Shown piece by piece: positions 25,111 to 31,800 of a stretch of 34,342 nt of DNA. Origin of the DNA: a delta proteobacterium MLS_D (lineage in GTDB: Bacteria > Desulfobacterota > Syntrophia > Syntrophales > UBA2210). The stretch is from positions 1-34,342 of the forward strand of contig LQBH01000016.1 in the NCBI GenBank assembly GCA_002030015.1, read 5' to 3'. The position numbers were made by a program, and so were the translations under genes. Positions within the stretch are counted from its first letter, which is position 1. Every line of letters starts with the position of its first letter. Under the pieces are notes generated by a model. The model did not search any database and was not told the DNA's origin. It saw nothing but the letters and a program-made list of their open reading frames with translations.

Positions 25111-25803
25111 ATGAGACTTGCAATAAACGCCTTGTCGGCAATTATGCTGGCAGTAGTGGTATGTATGCCGGCGGCGGCGGCCGATTACAAGGTTGTTATA
25201 GATGCCGGTCACGGCGGCGTGGATCAAGGAGTCCAGCTTTCCAGGAGCGTTTACGAAAAGGACGTGACCCTGGCGATCGCGGGGAAAATAAAATCGCTGC
25301 TGGCCTCGAACGGAGAGATATCTGCGGTCCTTACAAGAGCGCATGATCTGGATATGTCGCTTGCTGACAGAAAAAACATCGCACGCTCGGCCAATGCCGA
25401 TCTTTTTATAAGTCTGCATGTCAATGCGGGTTTTGGCATGAAGGCATCCGGATATGAAATCTATTTTACCGGCTTTCAGTCGGAGCCCGGGAAGGATCTC
25501 GACGCGAAGGAAGTTGTCGATGCCATGCTTGGAACAAGCTACGTGAACAACAGCATCCGCTTTGCCAATATTGTCGACCGGGGGCTCGGCAGGGTGTTCC
25601 GACGCGAAGGGCGCGGCCTGAGATCGGCGCCGGTTGCTGTTCTCGGTAATTTACCCATGCCGGGCGTGCTCATAGAACTGGGTTTTGCTTCACACGTCAA
25701 AAACAGGGATTTACTGCTTGATGAAGCCGTGCAAGAGAAAACTGCGGAGGTCATCGTCGAGTCTGTTCGTGAATACTTTTCGCTTTCGGGGCCGGCCTCG
25801 TGA
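25111..25803 (+). CDS. N-acetylmuramoyl-L-alanine amidase (Amidase_3)
   Basis: The protein (about 230 residues) is a secreted zinc amidase cutting the MurNAc-L-Ala bond of peptidoglycan. It has a signal peptide (about residues 1-23, ending in AAAA-D) and the Amidase_3 fold: [13 protein letters not shown] with the first His, the Glu of YEKDVTL, SLHVNA with the second His, and the catalytic Glu of [10 protein letters not shown]. No AMIN or SPOR domain is present. The frame can start at a TTG at 25102, but the ATG at 25111 behind GGGGG fits the signal peptide better. Its stop overlaps the GTG start of rph. Confidence 0.93.
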   Translation: MRLAINALSAIMLAVVVCMPAAAADYKVVIDAGHGGVDQGVQLSRSVYEKDVTLAIAGKIKSLLASNGEISAVLTRAHDLDMSLADRKNIARSANADLFISLHVNAGFGMKASGYEIYFTGFQSEPGKDLDAKEVVDAMLGTSYVNNSIRFANIVDRGLGRVFRREGRGLRSAPVAVLGNLPMPGVLIELGFASHVKNRDLLLDEAVQEKTAEVIVESVREYFSLSGPAS

Positions 25804-26525
25804 TTCGCGCAGACGGACGGAAAGCGGACCAGCTGCGGACACCTCACATCACGCCGGGTTACCTGGTTGAAACACCTGGTTCGGCGCTCATAGAAATGGG
25901 AAAGACCAGGGTGATCTGCGCGGCGTCCATCGAAGACAAGGTTCCCCATTTCCTGAAAGATTCTGGAACAGGCTGGTTAACGGCCGAATACTCGATGCTT
26001 CCGATGGCGACGCCGCGGAGGAATTCCCGCGAGGCCGCAGAAGGACGGCAACGGGGAAGAACTCTCGAAATACAGCGGCTCATCGGACGTTCGTTGCGCG
26101 CGGTAACCGATCTTGCCGGATTCGGCGCTCGAACCGTTCACATAGATTGCGACGTTATTCAGGCTGACGGCGGAACAAGGACAGCATCCATCACGGGCAG
26201 TTTCGTTGCGCTGGTTGAGTTGTTCGGGGATATGAAAAACAGGGGCGCGATAGAAAATATTCCCGTTCTGGATTCTGTCGCCGCCATCAGCGTGGGCCTG
26301 CTGAAAGGCGAGGTACTGTTGGATCTCGATTACAGTGAGGATTCAATTGCCGATGTGGACGCGAACTTCGTCATGACGGGCGACGGCGCATTTGTCGAAG
26401 TGCAGGCGACGGCGGAAGGACATCCGTTTGACAAGGCGGTTCTCGACAGCATGACGGACCTGGCGGCAAAGGGAATCGGCGAATTGGCGGCTTTGCAGAG
26501 ACGTATCCTGGGAGAATGGATGTGA
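25800..26525 (+). CDS. rph: Ribonuclease PH
   Basis: The 241-residue phosphorolytic exoribonuclease trims tRNA 3' ends. It matches over its full length: [11 protein letters not shown] at the N terminus, [38 protein letters not shown] with the RNA-binding arginines, [18 protein letters not shown], and [33 protein letters not shown] with the active-site Asp residues. The start codon is GTG, overlapping the amidase stop as GTGA at 25800-25803. The pyrophosphatase gene overlaps its end, a common pairing in bacteria (rph next to the XTPase). Confidence 0.97.
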   Translation: MIRADGRKADQLRTPHITPGYLVETPGSALIEMGKTRVICAASIEDKVPHFLKDSGTGWLTAEYSMLPMATPRRNSREAAEGRQRGRTLEIQRLIGRSLRAVTDLAGFGARTVHIDCDVIQADGGTRTASITGSFVALVELFGDMKNRGAIENIPVLDSVAAISVGLLKGEVLLDLDYSEDSIADVDANFVMTGDGAFVEVQATAEGHPFDKAVLDSMTDLAAKGIGELAALQRRILGEWM

Positions 26526-27106
26526 GACGGATACTGTTTGCTTCCAGGAATGAGGGGAAGATTCGCGAGGCACAGGCTATTCTTGGTTCGAGTAATGTGA
26601 AACTTGTTTCGATCAGGGATTTTCCCGACATGCCCGAAGTTGTCGAAGACGGAAAAAACTTTTTCGAAAATGCTCTAAAAAAAGCAAAAACCTTGAGTGA
26701 ATTCTCGGGTATCCCCACAATCGCCGATGATTCCGGTCTTGAAGTTGATTGCCTGGACGGCAGGCCGGGAGTTCATTCCGCCCGTTATGCCGGTACCAAC
26801 GCGACCGACGGGGACAACATTGAACGGCTTCTGGAGGAAATGAAGGGAATTCCGCAGGAAAACAGAAAAGCGGCTTTCAAATGCGTGCTGGTGCTGTACG
26901 AGACAGACGGCAGTTATCATCATTTTGAAGGATTGTTCGAAGGAAGCATCGCCGAAGCACCGTCGGGAACAGGCGGATTCGGGTACGATCCCGTGTTTCT
27001 CCCCGCTGGTGAAAATAAAACAGTTGCAGAGATGGACCCGGAAACAAAAAACAGCATCAGCCACCGGGGCAGGGCATTCGATAAGCTTAAGAAATACTTA
27101 AAATAA
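26516..27106 (+). CDS. rdgB: XTP/dITP pyrophosphatase (RdgB/HAM1 family)
   Basis: The 196-residue enzyme hydrolyses non-canonical purine nucleoside triphosphates such as dITP and XTP to monophosphates. Seen: [13 protein letters not shown] near the N terminus, [34 protein letters not shown] and the C-terminal SHRGRAF. Two starts are possible: the ATG at 26516, and a GTG at 26522 which lies 6 bases after GGGAGA and forms a GTGA overlap with the rph stop like the preceding junction. The spacing favours 26522. It is the last protein gene before tRNA-Pro. Confidence 0.94.
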   Translation: MDVRRILFASRNEGKIREAQAILGSSNVKLVSIRDFPDMPEVVEDGKNFFENALKKAKTLSEFSGIPTIADDSGLEVDCLDGRPGVHSARYAGTNATDGDNIERLLEEMKGIPQENRKAAFKCVLVLYETDGSYHHFEGLFEGSIAEAPSGTGGFGYDPVFLPAGENKTVAEMDPETKNSISHRGRAFDKLKKYLK

Positions 27107-27124
27107 TTATTTAAAATATATAAT
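27096..27124 (+). promoter_or_regulatory. Possible promoter for tRNA-Pro
   Basis: A TATAAT -10 hexamer at 27119-27124 stands 14 bases before the tRNA. The -35 position (ACTTAA at 27096-27101) is poor. The short rdgB-tRNA gap is very AT-rich, as expected of a promoter. Confidence 0.4.
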
Positions 27125-27138
27125 ATTTCAGCAAAATA

Positions 27139-27215
27139 CGGGGCGTGGCGCAGCCTGGTAGCGCACCTGCTTTGGGAGCAGGGAGTCGGGGGTTCAAATC
27201 CCTCCGCCCCGACCA
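27139..27215 (+). tRNA. tRNA-Pro (anticodon UGG)
   Basis: A full cloverleaf can be folded: acceptor CGGGGCG/CGCCCCG, D arm with AGCCTGGTAG, anticodon stem CCTGC/GCAGG around the loop TTTGGGA (anticodon TGG), T arm with GGTTCAAATC, discriminator A and encoded CCA at 27213-27215. It is intact, and its 3' end is the attachment site of the downstream element. Confidence 0.97.
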
Positions 27216-27256
27216 GTTATTTCAAGGGGTTGCGGTTTATTCTGTGACCCTTTTTT
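27205..27256 (+). repeat. Attachment-site repeat, copy A (tRNA 3' end plus terminator)
   Basis: This 52-bp segment recurs 130 bp downstream with 42 of 52 positions identical and no gaps. The first 11 bases (CGCCCCGACCA), the tRNA acceptor end, are identical. Duplication of a tRNA 3' end is a hallmark of integration by a tyrosine recombinase. Confidence 0.8.
27224..27256 (+). terminator. Rho-independent terminator of tRNA-Pro
   Basis: AAGGGGTTGCGG and CTGTGACCCTT pair imperfectly (a bulge and G-U pairs) around a 6-base loop and are followed by T6. It starts 9 bases after the tRNA. Confidence 0.6.
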
Positions 27257-27269
27257 AGTCATAAAGTGT

Positions 27270-27293
27270 TCGGGGTACAAATCGGGGTACAAA
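27270..27293. repeat. Tandem 12-bp repeat TCGGGGTACAAA x2
   Basis: Two perfect copies lie directly head to tail between the two attachment-site copies. The GTACAA core recurs in the pair at 27402-27421. It is a likely protein-binding site pair, for example for an integrase or excisionase. Confidence 0.6.
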
Positions 27294-27334
27294 TAAAAAA
27301 CATTAGAAACAAAAAAAGGGGGCAGGATTGCTCT

Positions 27335-27386
27335 CGCCCCGACCATGAAAATCAAGGGGTTACGGGTTATACCGTGACCCCTTTTT
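27335..27386 (+). repeat. Attachment-site repeat, copy B
   Basis: This is the second copy of the tRNA 3' end (CGCCCCGACCA at 27335-27345) and the following terminator, 130 bp after copy A. It has no cloverleaf upstream and so is not a tRNA gene. It marks either the true element boundary or the end of an earlier insertion. Confidence 0.75.
27354..27386 (+). terminator. Rho-independent terminator, copy B
   Basis: AAGGGGTTACGG and CCGTGACCCCTT form a 12-bp stem with one G-U pair, a 6-base loop and a T run. It is better paired than copy A. On the minus strand it could also stop transcripts from the phage genes. Confidence 0.7.
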
Positions 27387-27401
27387 GCTGGAAAAAATAA
27401 T

Positions 27402-27421
27402 TTGTACAACTATTGTACAAC
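27402..27421. repeat. Direct repeat of TTGTACAAC, 11-bp period
   Basis: Two copies, each with the palindrome TTGTACAA, are spaced one helical turn apart just outside attachment copy B and 33 bp before the end of the first phage-side gene. They share the GTACAA core with the tandem repeat at 27270-27293. Confidence 0.6.
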
Positions 27422-27453
27422 TTTGTTTAATGCCTCACCGCCGCAGGAGAGAC

Positions 27454-28257
27454 TTACCGGCCAGAAGACATCCTGCTAGCCCGCATCGCCTTGACATATT
27501 TGCTTTCTATCGTCCGCCAGGGGATTTCATGCCCGACCAGTTCACCCTGCCGATCTGCGATCCGATGGCACGCTCGACGAACCGAAAGTCCCTGGCGTTG
27601 ATAGTCCTTGACTAGCCCGACAACGTCCTCGCGAGTCAGTTTTTGCTTGACCTTGGGATCGGTGATCAGGTCGTTTTCGGTGGGTTCGATGAACTTCTCC
27701 TTGTATTTGTCCGCCATTGATTTCACGACCCGCATCACCTTTCGATGATCCACCTTGAACATTTCAGCGACCTCATCACCTTGGAAACCAAAAATATTGA
27801 CCAGCAAAAACCATTTTTCCCGGTCCGAAAATCGGCTGTTGGTGACTCGCTTGATCCCTGTACTGCGCATATCCATAATTTGAATGATCTTGAAAAGCAC
27901 CTTCTTCGCGCTTCCATACAGTGATTCGATAGTTGAAACAGTTACCCCGTAACGCTCTGCCAGTTCGCTTGCGGGAACCTTGTTAAAAAACCGCTCGATA
28001 AAAACAGCAGTCTGGCGGAGCTCGGTGTCGCCTGATGACCACGGGATTTTGTCATCGGTCGAAAAAATATTATCGATTTTGTTTAGGGCGGAAAACTGTT
28101 TCACAGCGCTGCTGCCGGTGTAAACCTGTATGCGGTCCGAAAAGTGCTTTTCGAAACATTTGTTGTCGTGCCAGAGAATTTTGTTCACCTCCTGGCACGG
28201 CGACCTGCATGTATCGTATTTTTCGCATTTGAGACATCTCCCTCTTTCTATGTCCAT
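27454..28257 (-). CDS. Cys-rich helix-turn-helix protein of the phage element
   Basis: I do not recognise the family of this 267-residue protein. The N terminus has four cysteines (CLKCEKYDTCRSPC, spacing C-x2-C-x5-C-x3-C) that could bind zinc or an Fe-S cluster. At least two helix-turn-helix candidates follow: VPASELAERYGVTVSTIESL (about 92-111) and FQGDEVAEMFKVDHRKVMRVV (about 156-176), with a third basic helical region in the C-terminal 60 residues. A DNA-binding regulator is likely, perhaps of the sigma-like or late-gene type. The start at 28257 is set by AAGGAGGG at 7-base spacing; the ATG at 28263 is too close to that site. It lies last in the element's gene order, next to the attachment site. 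Confidence 0.7.
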   Translation of the reverse strand: MDIERGRCLKCEKYDTCRSPCQEVNKILWHDNKCFEKHFSDRIQVYTGSSAVKQFSALNKIDNIFSTDDKIPWSSGDTELRQTAVFIERFFNKVPASELAERYGVTVSTIESLYGSAKKVLFKIIQIMDMRSTGIKRVTNSRFSDREKWFLLVNIFGFQGDEVAEMFKVDHRKVMRVVKSMADKYKEKFIEPTENDLITDPKVKQKLTREDVVGLVKDYQRQGLSVRRACHRIADRQGELVGHEIPWRTIESKYVKAMRASRMSSGR

Positions 28258-28279
28258 TATCATCCCTCCTTTTTGGGGA

Positions 28280-29392
28280 TTATTTCTGGATCGTGTTCAT
28301 GTTTTCTAACTGCCGCACCTCATCAATCGTTAAGAACCCCGCCTCGAGGGCGATTTTATAAGCTTCATAACGACTCTTCGTGTCTGCCCGCAAGAACCCG
28401 GCAGTTAAGTGTTCGATAAAATATTTTTCCTTCTCCTGTTCTGTTAGCAATGCCTTCGCCATCGCCTGTTCGATCCGATCAAGCCATGGTTGCAAGGTAT
28501 GCGTCAGGAAGCTGCGATTCTGCTCAGTAACGTTACTGTACGTTGACCGTTCGTAATCCATAATTAAGTTCAGTGGTACCCGGAAGACGCGGGCAATTTC
28601 GACAACGGAGAATTTCTGCGATTCGATCATTTGTGAATCTTCCGGCGTTATGCCGATGGATTGCCACTTGAGGTCGTTATCCAGGATTGCAGTTTTGTGC
28701 TTATTGCCGTGTCCCTGATAGCCTTTCTTCCATGATTCCCGGAGATTCGCGAAACTCTCCACCGACAGTTTTCCCGGCGTTGAGAGTATGCCGCCCGGTG
28801 TGCCGTCATTCTTGAAGAAGTTCGCAGAGTAACTCGATATGGCCAGACTGTGGCCAAAGGTGTCCCGAAGCAGGGCCAGCGGCGACAAGCCGACAATGCC
28901 ATCGTCCGACAATCCTTTAATGTGCAGAATGTCTTCCGTGGAATAGGTTCGCTCGGCACCGTCAGTTTGATGCCTATAGACAACCTCTTTTCCGACCACC
29001 TCGACTGTCACCCGATCAGGATGAAGCGGCCAAAGGGCGACGACCTCGCCGCCGTCGCGCTCAACGTAACAATAAGCGTTTCCCCTCAAGCACAGATGGC
29101 CGACCAGAAGCTCTCGAAGCTCGAAGGACGTCATAAGCGGGTTCGGTGAATCGTGCAAAATACGGTACAGGGAGAAGCCCCGTGCGCGCTCGCGATCTTC
29201 ATTTTCCATACGTTCATACGTAACCAGCGGCAAGGCCGCGATTGCCTCCGACAGGACACGAATACAGGCGAAAACCGCCGGAATGCCCAAAACGTCGGCA
29301 TCGCTGACCCGCATCCCTGACGTTGTTTCTCGGTCCTCGAGGGCGTCAAGATTCGCCCAGGATCGTTTTTTAAAAAATGGTGGTATTTTCAT
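28280..29392 (-). CDS. HK97-family phage portal protein
   Basis: The 370-residue protein forms the dodecameric portal at one capsid vertex, through which DNA is packaged. Family features seen: IPAVFACIRVLSEAIAALPLVTYER at about 36-60, NPLMTSFELRELLVGHLCLRGNAYCYVERD, VALWPLHPDRVTV, DILHIKGLSDDGIVGLSPLALLRDTFG, and VVEIARVFRVPLNLIMDYERSTYSNVTEQNRSFLTHTLQPWLDRIEQ in the C-terminal third. The protein ends at LTIDEVRQLENMNTIQK, shorter than many portals (about 400-430) but past the conserved core. GGGAGCTGG precedes the ATG. Unusually it comes after, not before, the capsid gene. Confidence 0.92.
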   Translation of the reverse strand: MKIPPFFKKRSWANLDALEDRETTSGMRVSDADVLGIPAVFACIRVLSEAIAALPLVTYERMENEDRERARGFSLYRILHDSPNPLMTSFELRELLVGHLCLRGNAYCYVERDGGEVVALWPLHPDRVTVEVVGKEVVYRHQTDGAERTYSTEDILHIKGLSDDGIVGLSPLALLRDTFGHSLAISSYSANFFKNDGTPGGILSTPGKLSVESFANLRESWKKGYQGHGNKHKTAILDNDLKWQSIGITPEDSQMIESQKFSVVEIARVFRVPLNLIMDYERSTYSNVTEQNRSFLTHTLQPWLDRIEQAMAKALLTEQEKEKYFIEHLTAGFLRADTKSRYEAYKIALEAGFLTIDEVRQLENMNTIQK

Positions 29393-29411
29393 TTTTCCAG
29401 CTCCCTTTCAG

Positions 29412-29439
29412 GGGGGAGCGGCCCCTTCGGACCGCCCCC
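29412..29439 (-). promoter_or_regulatory. GC-rich hairpin between the 155-residue gene and portal
   Basis: On the minus strand GGGGGCGGTCC and GGGCCGCTCCCCC pair around a GAAG loop with a small bulge. It lies just after the stop of the 155-residue gene and before the portal ribosome binding site. With no U-run it may protect mRNA or set relative expression rather than terminate. Confidence 0.5.
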
Positions 29440-29451
29440 GCCGGTTGCATT

Positions 29452-29919
29452 TTATTCCTTCAGGAGGGAACCCGAGGGCTTATAACGCGTTTCTACGATG
29501 GCGACGCCGGTCAGGTTGAGCGCCGACGCCTGACTTCCAAAATTCAAGGCGATCCAAGCATTACCGGAAGGAACCGCCGCGACATCGACCTCGATCACCC
29601 ACATGCGGTCATCGTCATCGGTCATTTTCCAGTAATTCTCATCCGTCTCGTAATCAACGGCCGTGAGGGTGTCAGCCGCAGCTGCTTCAATGTCCGCCGT
29701 GGTGCGGAACGCTCTATTGACGGCGCCCATCGTGCCGACAGCCGCCGCTTCATCCGTCCCATATTCAACGGTAACTCGAGCGCCTGCCGTCGTAATTCCG
29801 GCGGTCAGGATGACAAAAGTGACCGTATGCGCCGTGCCGACATAAAGGCCGGCAGTTTGTTTTCCGCCTTCGTAATCGTCGAATTTAACGACGGGAACTA
29901 TCTGAAATCTTTCGCTCAT
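29452..29919 (-). CDS. Phage structural-type protein, unknown (155 aa)
   Basis: I do not recognise this acidic, Ala/Thr/Val-rich protein. Its alternating hydrophobic pattern (AHTVTFVILTAGITTAGARVTVEYG, WVIEVDVAAVPSGNAWIALNFG) suggests a beta-sandwich, as in capsid decoration, tail-tube or Ig-like virion proteins. It lies between the major capsid gene (27 bp after its stop) and the portal gene, a place where head decoration or head-completion proteins are often found. AAAGGAAAAA precedes the ATG. No signal peptide or membrane segment is present. Confidence 0.7.
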   Translation of the reverse strand: MSERFQIVPVVKFDDYEGGKQTAGLYVGTAHTVTFVILTAGITTAGARVTVEYGTDEAAAVGTMGAVNRAFRTTADIEAAAADTLTAVDYETDENYWKMTDDDDRMWVIEVDVAAVPSGNAWIALNFGSQASALNLTGVAIVETRYKPSGSLLKE

Positions 29920-29946
29920 GGCATTTTTCCTTTCTTTGTTGTGTTG

Positions 29947-31647
29947 TTAGCTCTTGCGTGCACCGAGACCCACAGCCCACGATTGCGAAATACCGTTTTT
30001 GGGGGTTATGGCCTCGTTCCAGGTTCCTTGCCCGTCGAAGCGGACGATGGCGCGATAGCTCATCAAATCCGCGTCCCATCCGGGGATATTTGATTTTTCA
30101 ATCCGCAGATCCCGCCTCATGCCAATTGCATATTGACTCACATCAACGAACATGAGGTCGTCTTCCTCGCCAAGTTCGGGCAGCTGCGAAGTAAAGAGAA
30201 CCGGTCTCGTCAAAATCGTGAAGGCTCCCGTACCCTGCATAACGGGAACGTGTTCACCGACGTCGCCGATAGGGATTGCCAGGGAAAGCAGTTCAGGAAT
30301 GATTGAATCGTTTGCTATCCAGATACCCCGGCGCCGTCCGGCGGGGTACATGGCCGCAAACATTGCGGTCAGATTTTCCCAGAGCAGGGTTGCGTCTGCC
30401 TGGCCATCTGACTTTTCGATCGTGATCTTCGCCACATCGTTTCGAATGCCCTTCGGCTCGGCACCGCCGACACCATTGATAAAGGCGTTGTCGAGGCCGT
30501 AGGCGATAGAAACTTTCATTGCTCGATCAAGCTGTGAATCGACGCCCTGGCCGTCTTCGTGGAGCTCACTGGAAATGTCAACAAAGATGGCGCCCTTTTT
30601 CGCCTTGAGCTCTATTGCGCGAAGCTTGCCTTTTTGCTTTGTGCCCGTTCCGCCTTCCGCGAGGAACTCCATACTGAACCCACCGAAAAGCACACCGCCG
30701 GTCTGATCGGCTGCGTCCCATCCAGCGACCTTTCTGGTTGCGCTGTCCATGGGCCATACGGTTGCCCGTGGGCGTATGATCTCCGACTCAATGGAATCAT
30801 CCAGCCACTTTGCAGCCAGGGGCTCGGGGACACTGAAGCCGCCCGCCGTAGCCGTACCGGCGACCATAGCGTCGCGGAATTCACGGATCATGTCCTCGTT
30901 GACTTCCAGAGAGCGTCCTTCGTGGAACATTCCCGCATAGCTGCGATCCGTTGCAGGGCCGCCGCCGACCTCGATCATGGAACGACCCGTCTTTTTCACA
31001 TCCGGTGTGAAGGTTGCCGGTTCCTTCCGAGCCGCCGCCATTTCAAAAGCTTCAAGCCGGGAATCCAGGGACCGGATTTCGTTTTTGAGTTCTTCCAGGC
31101 GTTCGGAGTCTTCCCCGGAAGTAGCCAGTTCTGCCAGCTCATCGGCTGCGGTTTTCTTCGCTTTCAGTATGTCGTTTTTGTCCATTTTCGTGATTTTCCT
31201 TTCATCGTGATTTCGGTTAATGCCGACTGTCGCGTCGGCAGGCGCGGCCACAAGACTGGCCTCGTAGGGCATCCATCGCGTTGCGGTGTAGCCGTTCTTG
31301 GTCTTCCTTTTTTTTAAGACCTGGTAACCAATGCTCAGGTTTCTGACGATCCCGTCGCAGATATCCCGCCACAGTCCGTCCTGATTTGAAGACAGCCGAA
31401 TCACACCCCGAAGACGCCCTTCGGCAAGCTCGAGATTTTCGACAACGCCGACCGGTAAAGAACGGTTGTCGTGGGCCTTGAGCAGGGGTAGTGGTGCCCT
31501 GGACAGGTCCACGGCGCCGGGTTTGTGACTCAACACTTCTTCCCCGTCGATACGGCGGACCGGCGTTTCCGACGAAAGTGACGCCCCAACGGTTCGTTCC
31601 TCGGTCCTGACGGTACTTGCATCAATTTCAAAAGTTCGCGTGTCCAT
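29947..31647 (-). CDS. Prohead protease-major capsid protein fusion (HK97 type)
   Basis: One frame of 566 residues encodes two proteins normally separate. Residues 1-150 are an HK97-type prohead serine protease: catalytic His59 in LLKAHDNRSLPVG, Ser105 in VRNLSIGYQV and acidic YEASLVAAPAD near 128-137. Residues about 155-275 are helical with Lys/Glu/Asp (scaffold or delta domain), and the rest is the HK97 capsid fold (RPRATVWPMDSATRKVAGWDAADQTGG, FINGVGGAEPKGIRND, PVLFTSQLP, VDVSQYAIGMRRDLRIEKS). The start at 31647 follows AGGAGG. An in-frame ATG at residue 155 (31185) preceded by AAAGGA could give free capsid protein. The upstream frame to 31764 is not needed. Confidence 0.92.
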   Translation of the reverse strand: MDTRTFEIDASTVRTEERTVGASLSSETPVRRIDGEEVLSHKPGAVDLSRAPLPLLKAHDNRSLPVGVVENLELAEGRLRGVIRLSSNQDGLWRDICDGIVRNLSIGYQVLKKRKTKNGYTATRWMPYEASLVAAPADATVGINRNHDERKITKMDKNDILKAKKTAADELAELATSGEDSERLEELKNEIRSLDSRLEAFEMAAARKEPATFTPDVKKTGRSMIEVGGGPATDRSYAGMFHEGRSLEVNEDMIREFRDAMVAGTATAGGFSVPEPLAAKWLDDSIESEIIRPRATVWPMDSATRKVAGWDAADQTGGVLFGGFSMEFLAEGGTGTKQKGKLRAIELKAKKGAIFVDISSELHEDGQGVDSQLDRAMKVSIAYGLDNAFINGVGGAEPKGIRNDVAKITIEKSDGQADATLLWENLTAMFAAMYPAGRRRGIWIANDSIIPELLSLAIPIGDVGEHVPVMQGTGAFTILTRPVLFTSQLPELGEEDDLMFVDVSQYAIGMRRDLRIEKSNIPGWDADLMSYRAIVRFDGQGTWNEAITPKNGISQSWAVGLGARKS

Positions 31648-31693
31648 GTTTCCTCCTGGTTGTCGGGCAAAGAAAAAGGGCAACAATGAAGTG

Positions 31694-31707
31694 GTGAGGC
31701 ACCTCAC
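31694..31707. repeat. 14-bp palindrome between terminase and capsid genes
   Basis: GTGAGG and CCTCAC flank CA. It lies in the 153-bp gap before the capsid gene and may be part of an RNA hairpin or an operator. Confidence 0.4.
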
Positions 31708-31775
31708 TGCCGCCCTAATTCTTTCTTGCGTTCCCTCCGCCTGGCCGGACATCGGGAAACCCACTTTTTTTTAAC

Positions 31776-31800
31776 CAAAAAACCTCCGGCGATTACCGGA
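31776..31800 (-). terminator. Weak terminator after the terminase gene
   Basis: On the minus strand TCCGG and CCGGA form a 5-bp stem with a 6-base loop followed by GG and T6, immediately after the terminase stop codon. The stem is short, so it may only attenuate. Confidence 0.35.

Noticed and set aside
27335-27345. Second tRNA gene at the repeated tRNA end
   Set aside because: Only the last 11 bases of the tRNA are repeated; no anticodon or D arm precedes them.
27257-27453. CRISPR-like short repeats near the attachment site
   Set aside because: There are only two copies of each repeat, with no regular spacers; they are better explained as protein-binding sites.
30559-31317. 252-residue plus-strand frame opposite the capsid gene
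   Set aside because: It is antisense to the capsid protein, which has full HK97 family features.
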